36,210 bases of DNA, taken from IMG/VR virus record IMGVR_UViG_3300036801_000145, positions 1 to 36,210 of that record. One strand, given 5' to 3'. This document shows, one piece after another, positions 29,671 to 36,182 of this stretch. Position numbers and translations under genes: made by a program. The stretch comes from a virus. The first letter of the stretch is position 1. Each line of letters opens with the position of its first letter. The notes under the pieces were generated by a model. It searched no databases. It saw only the letters and a program-made list of their open reading frames with translations, and was not told where the DNA came from.

Positions 29671-29737
29671 GCGGCCGGCAGGGAATGCGACCCTGCCGCG
29701 CCGCGGGTAATTCAGCCCCAGTCAAAAGGATCAACCA
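29671..29737 (+). promoter_or_regulatory. Two-hairpin leader plus start-associated motif, copy B
   Basis: Hairpin 1: outer GCGG/CCGC, inner CGGCAGGG, loop AATGCGA, CCCTGCCG (29671-29704). Hairpin 2: GGGT, loop AATTCA, GCCC with a U-G pair (29705-29718). Its 3' arm merges into CCCCAGTCAAAAGGA, ahead of ATG 29738. Confidence 0.7.
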
Positions 29738-30223
29738 ATGGCATCGATCACTTGCCGGGCCGGCGTCGCCGGCCCGCACACCCACACCACGGTTGCCGAA
29801 GTACGCAACCACTACGGCAGGGCCAGCACCGCGGCCCCTCTCTCCGAACCCGCTTGGAAGCTCAACAAGCGGCAGGCGCTCGATACCGTGCTGAACGCGC
29901 CGGCCCGGCCCGAAGTACCCGCCGGCCGATACGCGCTCCGCACAGACGACACGGTCCGGTTCTACCGGGTCGACCGACCGACAAAGGGCCAGTGGGCCCA
30001 CTACACGTTCGTCACCCGCCAGGCTGGCGATGACGAGTGGCCGGTCCGTAGCACGATCGAACGGCAGTCCCTCCTTGGCCGCATCAGCGAGGACATCGCC
30101 GCGGCAAGCAAGCTGTACGGCACCGAGATCGGAGCGTGTGGTGTCTGCGGACGCACGCTCACCGACGAGACATCGCGCGCCGCGGGAATCGGGCCGATCT
30201 GCGCGACCAAAACCGGTTGGTAG
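29738..30223 (+). CDS. DUF6011-like protein
   Basis: 161 residues. The C-terminal end (CGVCGRTLTDETSRAAGIGP then ICA) matches the DUF6011 pattern C-G-x-C-G-R-x-L-T-D-x-x-S...G-I-G-P-x-C, common in actinophage early genes. It probably binds zinc through the Cys residues. Residues 60-120 contain RYALRTDDTVRFYRVDRPTK and a second beta-rich stretch (AHYTFVTRQAGDDEWPV), which fits a small beta domain preceding the zinc motif. No enzymatic function is known to me. The start is given by leader B. Confidence 0.75.
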   Translation: MASITCRAGVAGPHTHTTVAEVRNHYGRASTAAPLSEPAWKLNKRQALDTVLNAPARPEVPAGRYALRTDDTVRFYRVDRPTKGQWAHYTFVTRQAGDDEWPVRSTIERQSLLGRISEDIAAASKLYGTEIGACGVCGRTLTDETSRAAGIGPICATKTGW

Positions 30224-30234
30224 TTCTAAGAGCA

Positions 30235-30305
30235 CAGCGGCCGGCAGGGGATGCGACCCTGCCGCGCTGCGGGCAACTTAGCCCTCCCCCAGCCAAGGAG
30301 AGATC
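30235..30305 (+). promoter_or_regulatory. Two-hairpin leader plus start-associated motif, copy C
   Basis: Hairpin 1: outer CAGCG/CGCTG, inner CGGCAGGG, loop GATGCGA, CCCTGCCG (30235-30269). Hairpin 2: GGGC, loop AACTTA, GCCC (30271-30284). Then CCCCAGCCAAGGAGAGATC and ATG 30306. Against copy B the outer stem changes on both arms and the U-G pair becomes C-G. Confidence 0.72.
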
Positions 30306-30665
30306 ATGACCGACTTCAACCTGACCACCGTGACCGAGGACGAGATCGCAGCCCTGGACACCACGGCTCTGCGCACCCTGGCCACCAAGGCGCTACGGAG
30401 CTACGACCTACGCACCACGGTCGCCTCGATCGCGCTGCGATCCGAGGTGATCGAGCACGCGGGAGCGCTGACCGTCGTGGACAAGCTAGTCCAGGTACTC
30501 AAGGCGGCGTACAAGGGACAGGATGCCCAGCTCCACCGCCAGTACGGCGGATCGGTGGAGGTGACCGTGTGGAACGAGGATGAGCAGCTCCGCGGCAGCC
30601 TGAACTACGCGCGCCGCGTGGCCGTCAAGGAAGCCGAGGCGGCCGAGGAGAACACGGAGGACTGA
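30306..30665 (+). CDS. Hypothetical helical acidic protein
   Basis: 119 residues (MTDFNLTTVTEDEIAALDTT), helical throughout and with an acidic C-terminus (EAEAAEENTED). A segment QLHRQYGGSVEVTVWNEDEQ forms the only beta-like part. No motif or family recognised. Leader C defines the start. It is one of a series of separately led genes rather than part of a tight operon. Confidence 0.65.
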   Translation: MTDFNLTTVTEDEIAALDTTALRTLATKALRSYDLRTTVASIALRSEVIEHAGALTVVDKLVQVLKAAYKGQDAQLHRQYGGSVEVTVWNEDEQLRGSLNYARRVAVKEAEAAEENTED

Positions 30666-30682
30666 TCGAGTTCGGTGCTCAG

Positions 30683-30751
30683 CGTGGCCACTAGGTCACG
30701 TTGGGCGCAGTGTCCGATCAGGACAAACCCAGCCAACGAGGAGAAACGATC
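30683..30751 (+). promoter_or_regulatory. Two-hairpin leader plus start-associated motif, copy D
   Basis: Hairpin 1: CGTGGCC, loop ACTA, GGTCACG (30683-30700, one G-U pair). Hairpin 2: TGTCC, loop GATCA, GGACA (30711-30725). Then ACCCAGCCAACGAGGAGAAA and GATC-ATG. Sequence differs almost completely from copies B and C, but the layout is the same. Confidence 0.62.
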
Positions 30752-31078
30752 ATGAGCACTACCGGCCGATCCGCGCTCCGCAACCTGATCGCCATGCAAT
30801 GGGATGGTGGCGACGCCCAAGCTTCTGTATTCAGCCCGTACTTCGGTGTCTGCACCGTACTCTACGTGGCTGGTGAATACGTGCCGGCTGAGGCTGAGTT
30901 TCAACCTAGCCCGTTCCTCAGTGACAACGGTGATCTCTCGCAAGTAAAGGACGAGTGGCCAGACGCTGAGATCGCTGAAATGTATGAGGCTGGTGAAGTC
31001 ACCGGCGACGACCTGGTCTACTGGGCCCGCGTGCTCAGCCGCGCCGCCGACCTTATCCCTGCTGACCAGCGTTACTAA
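30752..31078 (+). CDS. Hypothetical ArdA-like acidic protein
   Basis: 108 residues from ATG after leader D. The middle (SVFSPYFGVCTVLYVAGEYV) and the acidic end (VKDEWPDAEIAEMYEAGEVT) give a net negative charge. An acidic, small beta-alpha protein of this length in early phage genes can be a DNA mimic, but there is no diagnostic motif and that reading is speculative. The codon choice is less GC-rich than in the neighbours, which hints at recent acquisition. Confidence 0.6.
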   Translation: MSTTGRSALRNLIAMQWDGGDAQASVFSPYFGVCTVLYVAGEYVPAEAEFQPSPFLSDNGDLSQVKDEWPDAEIAEMYEAGEVTGDDLVYWARVLSRAADLIPADQRY

Positions 31079-31114
31079 GGGTCTGCTAAAATGAACCTGT
31101 AGTTAACCCCGTGC

Positions 31115-31211
31115 TATACTGGAGGTGAACCACGCGCCATCCGGCAGGGCTAGTCCCTGCCGGTCACGGGCGGTTCAGCCCAATACGCCCCAGCCAAGGG
31201 AGAGAACGATC
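31115..31211 (+). promoter_or_regulatory. Promoter plus two-hairpin leader, copy E
   Basis: TGC-TATACT (-10 at 31115-31120) is followed by the leader. Hairpin 1: CCGGCAGGG, loop CTAGT, CCCTGCCGG (31141-31163). Hairpin 2: GGGC, loop GGTTCA, GCCC (31168-31181). Then GCCCCAGCCAAGGGAGAGAA and GATC-ATG. About 70 bp are nearly identical to copy F. Confidence 0.75.
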
Positions 31212-31424
31212 ATGAAGTACGGGGTACAGATCAGCACAACGGTAACCGTGATAGTCGAAGTCGAAGCCGACGACGAAGACACAGCACAGGATGCGGTGCT
31301 CTACGGCAACGCACTACCACGCTACCCGGTGGCGGTCACAGCCACCGACGGATGCCCCCCGAGCACACAGGTCAGCGTTGCCAACAAGGGATGGGAAATC
31401 GACGAGTCATGGCAAGTGCCGTGA
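31212..31424 (+). CDS. Small hypothetical beta protein
   Basis: 70 residues (MKYGVQISTTVTVIVEVEAD), probably a small beta-alpha-beta domain: a strand, an acidic helix (DDEDTAQDAVLYGNAL) and another strand. The end overlaps the next gene by 16 bp in a different frame. Leader E sets the start. No family recognised. Confidence 0.65.
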   Translation: MKYGVQISTTVTVIVEVEADDEDTAQDAVLYGNALPRYPVAVTATDGCPPSTQVSVANKGWEIDESWQVP

Positions 31425-32023
31425 TTCCCACGACCGCCGACGACGCAACGCACGCGCGCTACGTGGCCAACATCATCGCCGCGTGGCTGCGTGCAACCCC
31501 GGCCCAGCTCACCAGCGGCCGGACGTGGTACCAGGTGGCAAACGGTGTGGCCACCATGGTTGCCGACGGCAACACGCGTGCCGGGGCCGGCGTCATCGCC
31601 GCGCTCTCGCCGCAGAAAGCCTGGCAGGCGAACATCAAGCTCGCCGCGGGCGCGTTCGCCTCGGGCGAGGTACGTGGGCAGGTCAAAGACGCTGTCGGCA
31701 AAGCCGAACGCATCATGCTCGGAGAAGACCCGCTCGACGTGCTACCGGACGATTCCAAGACATGGAACTTCTTTCGGTGCATCGTCGACCCGGAGGATGC
31801 CGACGCTGTGGTAATCGACCGGCACGCGCACGACATCGCGGTAGGCGAGATCTACGGCAACCGTGACCGCAGCCTATCTAACAAGCGTCGATACGCCGCG
31901 CTGGCGCACGCGTACCGGGAAGCAGCGCGGCGACTCGGCGAACTTCCGAGTGTGGTCCAGGCTGCAACGTGGGTCGCGCAAGTCGAGTCGGTAGCGCACC
32001 TGCCACACCGACCAAAACCGTAA
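31409..32023 (+). CDS. Conserved actinophage protein, possibly DUF7178-like
   Basis: 204 residues from ATG at 31409, inside the previous gene's end; an upstream frame to 31352 has no ribosome site. Key segments are GVIAALSPQKAWQANIKLAA, KAERIMLGEDPLDVLPDDSK, WNFFRCIVDP and AVVIDRHAHDIAVGEIYGN, ending with AAARRLGELPSVVQAATWVA. The layout (helix with SPQ..W..N, then DRHA near residue 140, then a Gln-Ala-Trp helix) recalls a phage family I know as DUF7178-like, similar in outline to HhH-GPD base-excision folds. The conserved D-R-H-A looks like an active or binding site. The family name is uncertain. Confidence 0.65.
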   Translation: MASAVIPTTADDATHARYVANIIAAWLRATPAQLTSGRTWYQVANGVATMVADGNTRAGAGVIAALSPQKAWQANIKLAAGAFASGEVRGQVKDAVGKAERIMLGEDPLDVLPDDSKTWNFFRCIVDPEDADAVVIDRHAHDIAVGEIYGNRDRSLSNKRRYAALAHAYREAARRLGELPSVVQAATWVAQVESVAHLPHRPKP

Positions 32024-32032
32024 TACCAGAGG

Positions 32033-32124
32033 TATACTGGAGGTGAACCACGCGCCATCCGGCAAGGCTAGTCCTTGCCGGTCACGGGCGGTTCAGCCCA
32101 ATGCCCCAGCCAAGAAGGAAGATC
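32033..32124 (+). promoter_or_regulatory. Promoter plus two-hairpin leader, copy F
   Basis: TATACT (32033-32038) and the leader repeat copy E. Hairpin 1: CCGGCAAGG, loop CTAGT, CCTTGCCGG (32059-32081). Hairpin 2: GGGC, loop GGTTCA, GCCC (32086-32099). Then GCCCCAGCCAAGAAGGAA and GATC-ATG. The G-C pair in the stem of copy E is A-T here, a clear compensatory change. Confidence 0.78.
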
Positions 32125-33201
32125 ATGACGAGTCCATTCGCGCGCATTGCCGCGGCGCGGGGTGAGGAGGTTCCTAAGCCTCGTCACCTACACGCCGTGG
32201 ACGATGAGCCCACCATTCCGGAGAGCAATGCTCGCCGGCCCACCCTGCTCGCCGATGTCATCGGTCAGCCGGAACTCACGAGTCAACTGCGTACGCATAT
32301 CAACTACGGTGTACGCCGCGGCCGCCCGCCCGGTCACGTCCTACTGGACGGTCCGTCGGGCTACGGCAAGACATCGTTCGCTCGCGCCATTCACGGCGAG
32401 CTGATCGAGCGCGGAATCACCTCGCGGCTCATTACCGTCATGCCGAACGCGATCCCGACCACGGACAAGCTGGCGGTGCAGTTCTCGCAGCTACAGGCGA
32501 ACGATGTGCTCTTCCTGGACGAGATTCACGGATTCAGGCAGTCCGTGCAGGAGGGCCTCTATACCGCCATGGAGGACGGCTACGTGGTCACATCCAGCGA
32601 CAACGGCGCGCAGGTAGTACCGCTACCGCCGTTCACGCTGGTTGCGGGTACCACCGAACCAGCCAAGATCCTCGCGCCCCTGCGTGGTCGATTCGACCTC
32701 ACCGGTCACCTGACCAGGTACGCCGAGGAGGATCTCGCACTGCTCTTGCAGTCGCACGCGTCCGAATCTGAGGTCACGCTGACCGACGATGCGGCGCTGG
32801 TGATCGCGGAAGCGAGCCGGTTCACACCCAGGACGGCAATCAAGAACCTGGGCAAGGTGCGCGCGTACGCGGAAGAGTTGGCCGACGCGGTCGCCACCTC
32901 GATCGATGAGGAAACGGCACGCGACGGCCTGGAGTACGCCGGCATCGATGCCTTCGGACTTGACGAACGGGACCGGCGTGTGCTACGCGCGCTCGCGGTG
33001 CAGTTCAAGGGTGGTCCGATCGGGTTGATCCCGCTCGCTACCGCGCTGGGCATGAGCCCAGATGAGCTGCGCAAGGACATCGAGCCTTACCTGATCGCGG
33101 CCGGGCTGGTAGAGCTACACGGCCGTGGTCGCCAAACCACCCGCAAGACCTACCAGGTGCTCGGTCTGCGCGTGCCGCCACTCATGCACGCGTGGCGGTG
33201 A
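32125..33201 (+). CDS. ruvB: RuvB-like Holliday junction branch-migration ATPase
   Basis: 358 residues. Walker A GPSGYGKT at 76-83, Walker B LFLDEIH at 129-135, sensor 1 GTTEP at 175-179, and the Arg-rich PLRGRFD at 185-191 (arginine finger). The order IGQPELTSQLRTHINYGVRR before Walker A and the C-terminal domain (FKGGPIGLIPLATALGMSP, then IEPYLIAAGLVE and a winged-helix end GRGRQTTRKTY) are typical of bacterial RuvB, which is about 340 residues. No ruvA or ruvC is present in the window; the endonuclease VII-like protein could replace RuvC. Expression is driven by leader F. Phage-encoded RuvB is uncommon. Confidence 0.9.
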   Translation: MTSPFARIAAARGEEVPKPRHLHAVDDEPTIPESNARRPTLLADVIGQPELTSQLRTHINYGVRRGRPPGHVLLDGPSGYGKTSFARAIHGELIERGITSRLITVMPNAIPTTDKLAVQFSQLQANDVLFLDEIHGFRQSVQEGLYTAMEDGYVVTSSDNGAQVVPLPPFTLVAGTTEPAKILAPLRGRFDLTGHLTRYAEEDLALLLQSHASESEVTLTDDAALVIAEASRFTPRTAIKNLGKVRAYAEELADAVATSIDEETARDGLEYAGIDAFGLDERDRRVLRALAVQFKGGPIGLIPLATALGMSPDELRKDIEPYLIAAGLVELHGRGRQTTRKTYQVLGLRVPPLMHAWR

Positions 33202-33291
33202 TCTTGCGCCGAACGGTCGCCTTCGTTCGTACACGGTGTGCCCATCATCCGGCGGGCCCGCCTCAAGTTGATCAAGAAAGAAGGAACGATC

Positions 33292-33579
33292 ATGACACGT
33301 GAACTAGACCCTGACGTGCGCTTCCTCGACCTCGACCTAGCCAGGGTCGGTGATGCGCTAGTGCGGCTAGTGCTCACCGCACGGCAACTTGGCCATAAAC
33401 ACGTAGCAGGCACCGCGCAGGACTACTGCCACCCTAGCTCGCCCGAGATGGAATTCGTGCGGGACGCGTTCCTGCGGGCCCCGGAGAAGATCGCCGGACT
33501 GTGGTTCGGCGGCACAGAGAACGCCGTCCGATTCACCTCCGTACTGCTCACCGAGACTATGTCCAGGGCGTCCGAATAG
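33292..33579 (+). CDS. Small hypothetical protein
   Basis: 95 residues from ATG after AAGAAGGAACGATC (33274-33291). The sequence (VRFLDLDLARVGDALVRLVL, then TENAVRFTSVLLTETMSRAS) is helical with one His/Cys-containing loop (HKHVAGTAQDYCHPSS). No family recognised. Upstream bases contain two possible hairpins (CGAACG/CGTTCG at 33210-33229 and a GGCGGG-CCCGCC palindrome at 33251-33262), but not the CCCCAGCC motif, so this leader is a variant. Confidence 0.6.
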   Translation: MTRELDPDVRFLDLDLARVGDALVRLVLTARQLGHKHVAGTAQDYCHPSSPEMEFVRDAFLRAPEKIAGLWFGGTENAVRFTSVLLTETMSRASE

Positions 33580-33584
33580 CGTAC

Positions 33585-33633
33585 GACCAGCGGACGATGT
33601 CGTCGAGGTCCGATGACATCGTTTCCGCTGGTC
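33585..33633 (+). terminator. Large hairpin after the 33292 gene
   Basis: GACCAGCGG (33585-33593) pairs with CCGCTGGTC (33625-33633), and CGATGTC (33595-33601) pairs with GACATCG (33615-33621). This is a 16-bp stem with small bulges and a 13-nt loop. There is no T-run, so it could be a factor-dependent terminator, an RNA-processing hairpin or a recombinase recognition site next to the recombinase gene. Confidence 0.5.
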
Positions 33634-33639
33634 AGAATG

Positions 33640-33712
33640 GGTGCCAGGTGTACGATTGACCTGTACGATGACAATGTAACAGTTAGGTACCTCAAACGGA
33701 CGGACCCCAGCC
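33640..33712 (+). promoter_or_regulatory. Recombinase upstream region with direct repeats
   Basis: TGTACGATTGAC (33649-33660) and TGTACGATGAC (33662-33672) form a near-perfect direct repeat. TTGACC and TACGAT could serve as a -35 and a -10, but the spacing is poor. CCCCAGCC ends at 33712, immediately before the ATG, so here the start-associated motif stands without a Shine-Dalgarno. Confidence 0.4.
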
Positions 33713-34288
33713 ATGACCAAGATCGGATACGCACGTTGCAGCACAGACAAGCAGGAGGTGACCGCGCAGCGTCAGCAGCTCGAAGCACTCGGCGTCGGCA
33801 CGGACCGGCTCTACCTCGATGAGGGGCGCACCGGCACGAACCGCGACCGTCCCCGCCTCGACCAGGCACTTGCCGCGGTCCGAGCGGGCGACACGTTCGT
33901 GGTCACCAAGCTGGACCGGCTCGCGCGCAGCGTGCCGGACGCGCTCGACATCCTCGGCGAGCTGGACAAGCGCGGCGTGCTGTTCGCGCTTGGTGCCAGC
34001 ACCTACGACTGGAAAGACCCGATGGCGAAGCTGTTCCTGCAGATCCTGGCGGTGATCGCCGAGTTCGAGGGCAGCCTGATCAGGCAGCGCACCCGCGAGG
34101 GGATGGCGATCGCACGTGCGAAGGGCAAGCTGAAGGGCAAGCCGCCAAAACTGACCACAGGTCAGCGCGCTGGCCTGCTCCAGATGCACGCGTCCGGGCT
34201 GCACAACATCACCGAGCTGGCCGAGATGTTCCAGGTCAGCCGCCCGACGGTGTACCGCGAGCTGGCGAAGGCTAGGCCAACACCGTGA
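33713..34288 (+). CDS. Small serine recombinase (resolvase/invertase type)
   Basis: 191 residues, the size of Tn3-type resolvases and DNA invertases rather than of large serine integrases. The N-terminal part has YARCSTDKQ with the nucleophile Ser10 and Arg8, then KLDRLARS (catalytic Arg residues at 69 and 72) and FLQILAVIAEFEGSLIRQRT, the long E-helix with its Glu-Arg motif. A C-terminal helix-turn-helix (NITELAEMFQVSRPTVYREL) completes the fold. It could resolve phage multimers, invert a segment or excise a prophage. No typical res site was proven, but two direct-repeat sites and a large hairpin lie just upstream. It ends inside the convergent terminase gene. Confidence 0.88.
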   Translation: MTKIGYARCSTDKQEVTAQRQQLEALGVGTDRLYLDEGRTGTNRDRPRLDQALAAVRAGDTFVVTKLDRLARSVPDALDILGELDKRGVLFALGASTYDWKDPMAKLFLQILAVIAEFEGSLIRQRTREGMAIARAKGKLKGKPPKLTTGQRAGLLQMHASGLHNITELAEMFQVSRPTVYRELAKARPTP

Positions 34289-34742
34289 TCCCGGCCGCCT
34301 GCGCCTGCGCTTCCATCGCCGCCATCTCCTTGGTCAGCTCCATGATCGCGTTATCGATCGTCTCGCCGCTGACCACGGAGATCTCACGGCGCTGAGGCGC
34401 GTCGGCCCCCATCAGCTTGCGGAAGGACTCGTTCCACCCGCGGATCGCGTTCCATGCCTCGGCCCGAGTACGCGGCGACACCTGAGGGTTCTCCGCGATC
34501 TTGAGTAGGTCATTGACCGCGCGGTCATATAGATCGGAGGACTGCACACGCACCGTGTGTACAGCCTCGGCGGGAATGCGGTCGCAGGCTTCTTTGAAGA
34601 TGCCGTGCACCCGCGCAACACTGAGACCCAGCTCTGCGGCAATTACCCGGAACGGAACGTTACTCGAACGACGCTCAACAACGATCGATTCACGCTCAAC
34701 GGTGGTTAGCGTCGTCGGTTTAGTACTCGCAACACCTCCCAT
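34272..34742 (-). CDS. Terminase small subunit-like protein
   Basis: 156 residues on the minus strand. N-terminal helix-turn-helix (PFRVIAAELGLSVARVHGIF), then a helical part (ALDQL-type DLYDRAVNDLLKIAENPQVS), and the conserved-looking AWNAIRGWNESFRKLMGADA followed by PQRREISVVSGETID. The HTH plus the R-x-x-L-x-G-x-D-A-P ending is what I know from small terminase-like proteins of actinophages. If correct, it is separated from terL by about 8 kb and transcribed from its own promoter. The alternative is an unrelated early regulator. It overlaps the end of the recombinase gene by 17 bp. Confidence 0.65.
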   Translation of the reverse strand: MGGVASTKPTTLTTVERESIVVERRSSNVPFRVIAAELGLSVARVHGIFKEACDRIPAEAVHTVRVQSSDLYDRAVNDLLKIAENPQVSPRTRAEAWNAIRGWNESFRKLMGADAPQRREISVVSGETIDNAIMELTKEMAAMEAQAQAAGITVLA

Positions 34743-34904
34743 TTGATAAACTCACCGCCTATGCGTTCGTTGAACGTAAACACTATTCTCAAAATAGTAC
34801 GAGTTGCACGAAGTAATGACTACGGGTACTATGGTACCTGTAACCCTCTCAGCAAGCCCTCTACCAGCACAAAGACCCCAGCCAAAAGCAGCTTGCGTAC
34901 TTGA
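34743..34904. promoter_or_regulatory. Divergent promoter region with palindromes
   Basis: Plus strand: TTGCAC (34804-34809), 17-bp spacer, TACTAT (34827-34832), a good promoter for the genes to the right. Minus strand: TACTAT (34799-34794) could serve the terminase-like gene. Palindromes: GGTACTATGGTACC (34825-34838) over the plus -10, ACTATT-5 nt-AATAGT (34782-34798), and CGTTC-3 nt-GAACG (34764-34776). The second copy of the 14-bp repeat lies at 34770-34783. The start-associated motif (CCCCAGCCAAAAG, 34876-34888) is present but no start codon follows it. Confidence 0.6.
34770..34783 (+). repeat. 14-bp direct repeat, copy 2 (TTGAACGTAAACAC)
   Basis: Identical to 28450-28463 and in the same orientation, 6.3 kb apart. 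The second copy overlaps an inverted repeat (CGTTC...GAACG). Confidence 0.6.
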
Positions 34905-35511
34905 AGCACTACTCGCCGCGTCCGGACAAAAAAGGACGAGATTATCCACCGGCGTATCCACCTAGATCAGCCCTACGCCACGGATAAGGCCACCCTGCTG
35001 CGCTCTGTCGCAGTACCACTGCGCTGCCAGACCATCTCCTGGCAAGGTGCTCGCCACCGCCTCGCCGAGAGCAATGGAGATCATCGGTTACCAGTCGGAT
35101 GTCGAGCGGGCCGAACTGCTCTACACCTCGCTGCTACTGCAGGCCACCACTCAGCTGACACGGGTCCGACCACACCGGCTCTCCGACGAATCGGTCGCCG
35201 CCTACCGTCGCTCCTGGCTGTATGGGTTCGCCACTGCGGTCTACCGGCGACTGCTCGCCGCGGAGCAGAAGGCGGAACAGTCATCCACCGCAGCTGGTGA
35301 ACAGGCGTCCGGAGTCAGCACCGCGCTGGTTCTGGTCGACCGGAAAGCCCAGGTCGAGAAGACGATGACCGAGCTGTTCCCGAACCTTCGCAAGGGTCGG
35401 GGCCGATCTCCCACCGGAACCGGGGCGGGCGCAGGCTACGCTGCGGGCCAGCGCGCTGACCTCGACGGCACCTCGGTAACCCGCAACGCCCGAGGTCAGG
35501 TAACCCAGTGA
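34905..35511 (+). pseudogene. DUF2786-like gene, frameshifted and lacking its N-terminus
   Basis: Two frames together give DUF2786-like C-terminal parts. The first frame (34905 to about 35070) reads KKDEIIHRRIHLDQPYATDK and then ATLLRSVAVPLRCQTISW. The second, shifted by +1, reads MEIIGYQSDVERAELLYTSL, LLQATTQLTRV and RRSWLYGFATAVYRRLLAAE, and ends in DRKAQVEKTM...ELFPNLRKGRGR. The N-terminal block of the family (K-x-x-A-L-L-x-K-A-E) is absent. No start codon follows the ribosome-leader motif. So the gene looks broken by at least one frameshift and a 5' loss; a sequencing slip could explain only the frameshift. The second part alone (GTG at 35047) might still be translated, 154 residues. Confidence 0.7.
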
Positions 35512-35537
35512 ACCACAACCGCAGGAGGAACACGATC

Positions 35538-35738
35538 ATGATCACAGTCCGCATTCGAGTCCCCGACACCGGCGAGCACCTGGACGATGGCACCGATCAA
35601 TGGGACGGCACTTCCCTGGATGCCCTCGAACTCTCGGCGACCGACCTGGGCTGCGAGCCCGGCACCACCTACGTACTAGAGCTTTTCGATACCGAATCCG
35701 GTCGTGCGATCGAGTCGCTCCGCACCGCCGCCCACTGA
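35538..35738 (+). CDS. Small hypothetical protein
   Basis: 66 residues from ATG after CAGGAGGAACACGATC, a strong Shine-Dalgarno; the open frame extends 10 codons upstream through the ribosome site. The sequence begins MITVRIRVPDTGEHLDDGTD and contains LGCEPGTTYVLELFDTESGR, so it is a compact, acidic beta protein. No family known. It stands in the same series as its neighbours but has a conventional leader. Confidence 0.65.
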   Translation: MITVRIRVPDTGEHLDDGTDQWDGTSLDALELSATDLGCEPGTTYVLELFDTESGRAIESLRTAAH

Positions 35739-35784
35739 CCACCCGTACCGTGCCAGTGCGCCCCAGCCAAGAAGGAGCAAGATC

Positions 35785-36162
35785 ATGAACAACATCGACC
35801 ACAACCACTACGACCTGACACCCGCCGCCACTGGCAGTGTCAGCGAACTAGAGGTCGCCTCCGTACTGGGCGGAGCCCGCACGATCCGTACGAACAAGCG
35901 GCAGGTAGCGCTGGAGGAGCTGGCCAGGGAGGTGACCAGCGACGACGTCCCCCGGGAAGCGCCCAAGAAGCTGACCGCGACGAAGATCACCGCCCGCACC
36001 ATCCGGGTCGGCGACTGGATCCGACTCCAGACCGCGGGCGGCACTGTTCATGAGTTCGAGGTCGGCAAACTGCCTCGCCGCGTGATCTACGTAGAGCCCG
36101 TCAACGCGCCCGGCGTCGTGTTCGAGCTAGCACCGCTCGACACAGTAGAACGGTTCCGTTAG
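35785..36162 (+). CDS. Hypothetical protein
   Basis: 125 residues from ATG after GCCCCAGCCAAGAAGGAGCA and GATC. The N-terminal half is helical (ELEVASVLGGARTIRTNKRQ, ALEELAREVTSDDVPREAP). The C-terminal half, TKITARTIRVGDWIRLQTAG followed by EFEVGKLPRRVIYVEPVNAP, has the pattern of a small beta-barrel. No family recognised. Translation is well supported by the start-associated motif. Confidence 0.7.
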   Translation: MNNIDHNHYDLTPAATGSVSELEVASVLGGARTIRTNKRQVALEELAREVTSDDVPREAPKKLTATKITARTIRVGDWIRLQTAGGTVHEFEVGKLPRRVIYVEPVNAPGVVFELAPLDTVERFR

Positions 36163-36182
36163 CCCAGTCCTAGTTCTACCTT

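Noticed and set aside
29671-29738. Possible tRNA T-arm (GGTTCA-like loops) in the leaders
   Set aside because: Stems are 4 bp, loops are too short and no cloverleaf can be folded around them.
34752-34961. 69-codon minus-strand frame in the intergenic region
   Set aside because: It covers promoters and palindromes, begins in the broken gene and has no Shine-Dalgarno or family resemblance.
34938-34962. TTATCCACC / GTATCCACC as DnaA boxes
   Set aside because: Only two imperfect boxes, inside the coding part of the DUF2786-like pseudogene; not enough to call an origin.
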